Source: Sphingomonas sp. Leaf34 (lineage in GTDB: Bacteria > Pseudomonadota > Alphaproteobacteria > Sphingomonadales > Sphingomonadaceae). From it: a DNA stretch of 64,000 nucleotides. Numbering within the stretch: position 1 is the first letter of the stretch; each line of letters starts with the position of its first letter. Position numbers and translations under genes: made by a program. This document shows, piece by piece, positions 59,901 through 64,000 of this stretch. Under the pieces are notes generated by a model, which was given only the letters and a program-made list of their open reading frames with translations, ran no database searches and was not told where the DNA came from. Location: positions 236 through 64,235 of the forward strand of contig NZ_LMLC01000003.1 in assembly GCF_001421805.1 (NCBI RefSeq), read 5' to 3'.

Positions 59901-60413
59901 GCGATGCTCGAGGAGGCGATCATGGACGCCAAGTCGGGCGGCCTCGCGTCCGCGCGCCCGAAGGACTTCTCGCCGCAGATCACGGTCGATGCGCCGATCC
60001 TCATTCCCGAGGACTATGTCCCCGATCTCGACCTCAGGATGGGGCTGTATCGCCGCCTGAACGAACTCGACGAGAGCCAGGAGATCGAGGCGTTCGCCGC
60101 CGAGATGATCGACCGCTTTGGCCCGCTGCCCGACGCGACCGAGAATCTGATCAAGGTCATCGAGATCAAGCTGAACGCGAAGCGCGCCTGCGTGTCGAAG
60201 ATCGACGTCGGCCCGCGCGGGGTCCTGGTGTCGTTCCACAACGACACGCCGCCCAATGTCGACAAGCTGCTGGCGTATGTCGAGCGCCTTAACGGCGTCG
60301 CGCGGTTGCGGCCCGACAGCAAGCTGGTTCTCCAGCGAGCGTGGGGCGACCCGAAAGCGCGGCTGCACGGTGCGCTACAATTGTCGAAGGGACTGGCCAA
60401 GGCGGCGGGGTAA
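56943..60413 (+). CDS. mfd: Transcription-repair coupling factor Mfd
   Basis: 1156 aa. UvrB-like N-terminal domains (1-330) precede an RNA-polymerase-interacting domain (about 475-545, [19 protein letters not shown]), the helicase core (Walker A [16 protein letters not shown], DEEQ box [18 protein letters not shown], and the relay segment [28 protein letters not shown]), and a C-terminal autoinhibitory domain from about 1000. Mfd removes RNA polymerase stalled at lesions and recruits UvrA. The start at 56943 is set by GGGGAGG, which belongs to the repeat. Confidence 0.97.
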   Translation: [1156 protein letters not shown]

Positions 60414-60440
60414 CGCCGTTCGGTCTTCGAAGAGTTTACC

Positions 60441-60517
60441 GTTCTCCTGCGAACGCAGGAGCCCAGGGTCACGAACGCAGTCCTCAGCAACCCTGGATTT
60501 CTGCGTTCGCAGGAAAC
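60441..60517. repeat. Paired inverted repeat after mfd
   Basis: GTTCTCCTGCGAACGCAGGAG + CCCAGGGT (60441-60469) returns inverted as ACCCTGG + TTTCTGCGTTCGCAGGAAAC (60490-60517). Between convergent mfd and the lipoprotein gene; may terminate mfd. Confidence 0.78.
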
Positions 60518-60527
60518 GGCTGACATG

Positions 60528-60566
60528 AAAAGGCCGGGCCCCCGTGAGGGCGACCCGGCCATTTTA
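60528..60566 (-). terminator. Rho-independent terminator of the lipoprotein gene
   Basis: On the minus strand GGCCGGG (60560-60554) and CCCGGCC (60538-60532) form the stem, extended by GC pairs, and TTTT follows. It begins 18 bases after the lipoprotein stop. The flanking A-run also makes it look usable from the plus strand. Confidence 0.8.
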
Positions 60567-60583
60567 CTGCTTTGACAAATGTC

Positions 60584-61210
60584 TTACTTCGGCAGCACGA
60601 CACTCGGTCCGATGCTGTCCACAACCTTGCGGGCGTCGAACGCGCGGATGTTGTCGCGCGGGATCGGGCCCTTGCGCATCACGATCTCAGCAGTCGCCTC
60701 GTACCGGTCGATCGTGCGCACGTCGAAGTCGTTGCCCCATGGGCCACCACCGAAGCCGCCAAAGCCGCCGCCGAAACCACCGCCGAAGCCGCCATACGGG
60801 CTCCAGTTGCGCCAGCCGAAACCGCGCCCGTAATAGCGCCACGACGGGCCCCAATAGCCGCCGAACCCGCCATAGCCGAAGCCGCCACCGATCCCCGGCG
60901 TCGAATAGGTGCGCGACTGGAGGTTGGTGTCGCGGTCAGCCATGAGGTAATAGTCATAGCCGTTCTGCAGCGTCAGTTCGGCCGCACGGAAGAACAGATA
61001 GCGTTCGACGGTGTCGCGCGACGTGACGCTGTTCCCGGCAAAGCTGACGAGGAAACGGCCTGGCTCGATTTGGCGGTCGCTATAGCCGGTCCGGCTGAAC
61101 CCTTGCCCGGTTGCGGGCCGATAGGTGGTCTCGGTCGCGCATCCGGCCAGCAGCAGCGCGCCTGTTGCGAGCGCTGCCAATGCGACCTTGCGACCCGGTG
61201 TCTTAAACAT
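60584..61210 (-). CDS. CC0125/CC1285-type lipoprotein with Gly/Phe-rich segment
   Basis: 208 aa from MFKTPGRKVALAAL. Lipobox ALLLAGC gives lipid Cys about 24. A family-typical region GFSRTGYSDRQIEPGRFLVSFAGNSVTSRDTVERYLFFRAAELTLQNGYDYYLMADRDT comes next, then a Gly/Phe/Tyr-rich stretch (GGFGGGFGGGFGGFGGG), then a C-terminal strand region (EATAEIVMRKGPIP). The family name comes from Caulobacter; its role is unknown. Predicted outer-membrane lipoprotein. Its own terminator follows. Confidence 0.85.
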   Translation of the reverse strand: MFKTPGRKVALAALATGALLLAGCATETTYRPATGQGFSRTGYSDRQIEPGRFLVSFAGNSVTSRDTVERYLFFRAAELTLQNGYDYYLMADRDTNLQSRTYSTPGIGGGFGYGGFGGYWGPSWRYYGRGFGWRNWSPYGGFGGGFGGGFGGFGGGPWGNDFDVRTIDRYEATAEIVMRKGPIPRDNIRAFDARKVVDSIGPSVVLPK

Positions 61211-61333
61211 GGTGTCGTCTCCGTTCGCGGCGAATGCGGCGAAACGCCGCTTATTAGCCGTCAGTGGTGGAACGGTCGATGAACGGGATCGCTCCAATGC
61301 GCCACCTCGCTGACGCATTTTTCATAATCTGCG

Positions 61334-61750
61334 TCAGTCGCCTATGAGGTGAAGCGCCACTGTACGACGATGCGGGCGGCGGCGATGCTCGAACAGGTAA
61401 AGTCCCTGCCACGTCCCGAGTGCGAGGCGACCGTCGATCAGCGGGATCGAGAGGGCGACCTGCGTGAGCGCGGTGCGCAAATGCGCGGGCATGTCGTCCG
61501 GTCCCTCGTCGTCATGCAGATAGTCGCGTGACTCCGGCGCGATCCGCGCGAAATACGCTTCGAGATCGGTGCGGACTTCGGGCGCCGCATTCTCCTGGAT
61601 CAGCAGCGACGCGGAGGTGTGGCGGCAGAATACGGTGAGCAGCCCCTCGGTCATCCGCTGTTCGCGGATCCATGGTTCGATGCGGTGTGTAACATCGACC
61701 AGGCCCTGCCGGCTGGTGTCGATCGTGAGCAGTGTCGTGGCTTGTCGCAT
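61334..61750 (-). CDS. YjbQ family protein (secondary thiamine-phosphate synthase-like)
   Basis: 138 aa from MRQATTLLTIDTSRQGL. Conserved features: TEGLLTVFCRHTSASLLIQENAAPEV with His in CRHTSAS, the acidic HDDEGPDDMPAHL loop, and GTWQGLYLFEHRRRPHRR near the end. A YjbQ-fold homotrimer with a His/Asp/Glu-rich site; some members weakly complement thiamine phosphate synthase mutants, so the name is tentative. It lies between the lipoprotein and the divergent deacetylase. Confidence 0.88.
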   Translation of the reverse strand: MRQATTLLTIDTSRQGLVDVTHRIEPWIREQRMTEGLLTVFCRHTSASLLIQENAAPEVRTDLEAYFARIAPESRDYLHDDEGPDDMPAHLRTALTQVALSIPLIDGRLALGTWQGLYLFEHRRRPHRRTVALHLIGD

Positions 61751-61951
61751 GACGGGATAACGATCGGTCCCGCCGGTTGCTCCAGGGATCGGACCCGACC
61801 CTGTCGCGGCAAGCCGAGCCAAGGCGCCGATTCTCGGTTTCGTGCAGTCCCGGATCGGAGTTTGGCTCGCCAACGTCCATGATATCGTGCACCGATCGCC
61901 GATGCGTAACGCCGCGCCGCCACCATTGCCCGGGTCGCGCGTTGCACCGGA

Positions 61952-62833
61952 ATGACCCGCTCGCACCATGACCGCTATGCCTATCGCTCGATCGTCGACC
62001 GTCCAGACTATGATTGGCCCGGCGGTCGTCGCCTCGCGATCTATTTCGGCGTCAATTATGAAGTGTTCGACTTTGGCGGCGGACTGGGAGCGGAACTGGC
62101 GCCTTCGCAGACACAGCCCGACGTGATGAACTACGCGTGGCGCGACTATGGCAATCGCGTCGGGGCATGGCGGTTGTTCGACCTGTTCGATCGACTGGGT
62201 CTGCGCACCACCGCACTCCTCAATGCCGACGTGCTCGATCGCTGCCCCGGCCTGGCCGAGGCGTGTCGCGACCGCGGCGACGAGATCGCGGCGCACGGCG
62301 CCACCAACGCCACTGCGCAGGGCAGCGTGTCCCGCACACGCGAGAACCACATGATCGCGGACGTGACCGACCGGCTGGCGGCGCTCGGCGTCCGTCCCAC
62401 CGGCTGGCTGGGCCCCTGGATCTCGGAGAGCCACGACACGCCCGACCTGCTTGCCAAGAATGGCTATCGCTACGTTCTCGATTGGGCGCACGACGATCAG
62501 CCCACCAGATTTGCGACCGAGCATGGCAGGCTGCTGTCGATACCCTATTCTCAGGAGATCAACGACCTGCCCGCGATCGTCCAGCGCAAGCAAGAGGCGG
62601 AGACGTTCGCGACGATGATCCGCGACGGCGTAGACCAACTCCTGTCGGAATGCGACCGCCGCCCGGTGGTACTCGGCATAGCGCTCCACCCCTATATCAT
62701 GGGACAGGCGCACCGCGTCCCCGCGCTCGCCCGAGTGGTGACCAAGCTACGCGAGGCGAACGACCCACGTATCTGGTGGACGACCGCGGGCGAGATCGCC
62801 GCGCACGTCGACGCGAACGGCTTGGCGGCCTGA
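61952..62833 (+). CDS. Polysaccharide deacetylase family protein (PuuE-like)
   Basis: 293 aa, no signal peptide. A NodB-like barrel: YDWPGGRRLAIYFGVNYEVFDF at the N terminus, TTALLNADVLDRCPGLAEACRDRGDEIAAHGATNAT (Asp92 and metal His115), LGPWISESHDTPDLLAKNGYRYVLDW, and ALHPYIMGQAHR (His of motif 4). The cytoplasmic location and the YxNP-like opening resemble PuuE-type allantoinases rather than sugar deacetylases. The neighbouring nucleoside deaminase would fit purine catabolism; substrate not established. Confidence 0.83.
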   Translation: MTRSHHDRYAYRSIVDRPDYDWPGGRRLAIYFGVNYEVFDFGGGLGAELAPSQTQPDVMNYAWRDYGNRVGAWRLFDLFDRLGLRTTALLNADVLDRCPGLAEACRDRGDEIAAHGATNATAQGSVSRTRENHMIADVTDRLAALGVRPTGWLGPWISESHDTPDLLAKNGYRYVLDWAHDDQPTRFATEHGRLLSIPYSQEINDLPAIVQRKQEAETFATMIRDGVDQLLSECDRRPVVLGIALHPYIMGQAHRVPALARVVTKLREANDPRIWWTTAGEIAAHVDANGLAA

Positions 62834-62849
62834 TCCGCGCGGCGCGCGA

Positions 62850-63320
62850 TTATTTGCGTGCCCGGGCGTGAAGTGCACGGACTTGGTCGGCAAGCGCCGG
62901 AACCGGGCCGCTCACCGTCGCACCCGGCACAACGTCGGTAACGCGGAGCGGCGCGATGCCCAGCGGTGGTTTGCCGAGCTCGCGCATCCACTCACCTAAC
63001 TGCTCGGTGGATGTCGCAAAGACGATCCGCCCGAGCCCCACCAGACCATGCGCCGCCGCGCACATCGCGCAGTGTTCGCCCGAGGTGTAGACGACCGCGT
63101 GCCGCCTCTCTTCCGGCGACATATTTTCGGCGGCCCACCGCGCGATCGCGAACTCGGGGTGACGGGTCGGATCGCCGCCGCCGGTCCGGTTGCGATCCTC
63201 GAACAGCAGATCGCCCTCGCCCGAGACCAAGCGCGAGCCGAAGGGCTGGTCGCCTGCTTCGACGGCCTCGGTCGCCAATTCGATGCAGCGTCGGAGATGC
63301 TGTAGGTCGATGTCGTTCAT
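62850..63320 (-). CDS. Nucleoside/guanine deaminase family protein
   Basis: 156 aa zinc-dependent deaminase. Zn ligands: His54 with proton-shuttle Glu56 (RHPEFAI), and Cys84/Cys87 in EHCAMC. The first motif has HPE instead of the usual HAE and the second lacks the Pro of PCxxC, as in guanine-deaminase-like members. The rest is a compact alpha/beta deaminase fold. Convergent with the deacetylase gene (16-base gap). Substrate could be guanine, cytosine or a nucleoside. Confidence 0.85.
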   Translation of the reverse strand: MNDIDLQHLRRCIELATEAVEAGDQPFGSRLVSGEGDLLFEDRNRTGGGDPTRHPEFAIARWAAENMSPEERRHAVVYTSGEHCAMCAAAHGLVGLGRIVFATSTEQLGEWMRELGKPPLGIAPLRVTDVVPGATVSGPVPALADQVRALHARARK

Positions 63321-63620
63321 GCAAGTTCCTCCTTGTACCGTGCCCGCGTTCCTGTCGCGACAAACGAAGGATCAGGCCTCGCGGATCCGGGGCGACGGAA
63401 GGGTACGTGTCGACCGCAGGCAGGTGGGTGCAAGTCTTTGACTACGACGCGCGAGGTACGCGCTGCCGACCACTGGCCAACCAGGCCGGGAGAAACGGCT
63501 CTGCTCGTGTTCGGTTGCACCTTTCCGCGTTGACGCAGTGCAGCATAAAAACTAACAGCCCGCGCTCTCATACCGCTAAGCCCAAACCGGCGCAGCCTTG
63601 CTCAGCGCTGGAGGCGCCGC
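63321..63620. other. 300-base stretch with no gene recognised
   Basis: Between the deaminase and the DEAD-box gene. It should hold the promoters of both divergent genes. No conserved motif stood out; short open frames here show no family resemblance. Confidence 0.5.
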
Positions 63621-64000
63621 GTGACCATGACCATAACTTTCGCCGATCTCGCTCTGGCACCATTTCTGCTGCAGGCGCTCACCGAGCAAGGCTATGCGCA
63701 CCCGACGCCGATCCAGGCCCAGTCGATCCCGATGCTGCTTCAGGGGCGCGACATGCTCGGCATGGCGCAGACCGGCACGGGCAAGACCGCCGCGTTCGCA
63801 CTGCCGCTGCTCCACCGCCTCGCCGCGAGTCCCCGTCCAGCGCCAAAGGGTGGCGCACGCATCCTGGTGCTTGCACCGACACGCGAACTGGTGTCGCAGA
63901 TCGCCGCCGGGTTCGAGAGCTTCGGCCGCCATCTGCCGCCGCGCGTGATGACGATCTTCGGCGGTGTGAGCCAGGTCCACCAGGTCAAGGCGCTCGAGGC
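63621..64000 (+). CDS. DEAD-box RNA helicase, N-terminal part (cut by window end)
   Basis: First 126 residues only. The GTG at 63621 is preferred because GGAGG at 63610-63614 is 6 bases before it; ATG at 63627 is the alternative. Q motif HPTPIQAQSIP, Walker A AQTGTGKT, motif Ia APTRELVSQI and GG (FGGV) in the Ib region are all in place. RhlE-like ATP-dependent RNA helicases of this type act in ribosome assembly or mRNA decay. The DEAD motif and domain 2 lie outside the window. Confidence 0.93.
   Translation, partial: MTMTITFADLALAPFLLQALTEQGYAHPTPIQAQSIPMLLQGRDMLGMAQTGTGKTAAFALPLLHRLAASPRPAPKGGARILVLAPTRELVSQIAAGFESFGRHLPPRVMTIFGGVSQVHQVKALE

Noticed and set aside
56895..60368. Open frame of 1157 codons on the minus strand opposite mfd
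   Set aside because: It mirrors the mfd coding frame in GC-rich DNA; its translation is His/Arg/Asp-rich without any domain, while mfd is unmistakable.

Overview
The window looks like chromosomal DNA of a GC-rich alphaproteobacterium, most likely a sphingomonad (Sphingomonas or a close relative). This rests on the protein families (CC0125/CC1285-type lipoprotein, DUF1465/RcdA-like protein, SdhE between recG and mfd, DksA with a reduced zinc finger), on a perfect CtrA-type box, and on intergenic paired palindromes of a kind I associate with sphingomonads. No rRNA, tRNA, IS element, prophage or CRISPR array was recognised. Gene density is high, and many neighbours overlap by 1-4 bases (ATGA, TGATG), so most genes sit in short operons.

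Layout. 0.2-5.8 kb: an RNase H-like protein, a YihY/BrkB membrane protein, and the conserved ybbP-ybbA/tesA arrangement. 5.8-11.6 kb: a leucine/isovalerate catabolic operon on the minus strand (liuA, liuB, an NTF2-like protein, liuD, a MaoC hydratase), divergent from a Crp/Fnr-type regulator. 12.5-15.5 kb: a short WYL-like protein, two transglutaminase-like proteins and a divergent N-formylglutamate amidohydrolase. 15.8-21.0 kb: a large PAS/GAF hybrid histidine kinase and a ZnuD-like TonB receptor. 21.1-24.7 kb: gamma-carbonic anhydrase and malate synthase G with a divergent LysR regulator. 24.6-28.8 kb: tyrosine/homogentisate catabolism (MarR regulator, hppD, hmgA, maiA, a Rieske protein), with a strong palindromic operator candidate. 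Then trhO.

30-34.8 kb holds the most interesting locus. It is a two-armed version of the E. coli yjfIJKLMC cluster: PspA/IM30 protein, glutathionylspermidine-synthase-like ATP-grasp ligase, DUF2170, DUF2491, DUF350 and DUF1190 proteins, with an ankyrin protein added. Its arms diverge from a shared region that contains a paired repeat. After it come an MFS sugar transporter with its LacI regulator, a GST, a lipoamide-dehydrogenase-like flavoprotein, a periplasmic aldehyde oxidoreductase (paoABC) and a nitronate monooxygenase. 45-49.3 kb contains small regulators (RcdA-like DUF1465, two YdcH proteins, PilZ, DksA), a Ser/Gly-rich exported protein with a PEP-CTERM-like tail downstream of the CtrA box, and a host-attachment-family protein. 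49.4-60.4 kb is housekeeping: serS-surE-LysM/M23, tyrS, PilZ, recG, sdhE and mfd. The end carries a lipoprotein, YjbQ, a polysaccharide deacetylase, a nucleoside deaminase and the start of a DEAD-box helicase cut by the window edge.

Eight intergenic spaces carry the same architecture: a GC-rich palindrome with a short tail, repeated in inverted orientation 20-70 bases away. Assignments come from reading the translations; no database search was run.
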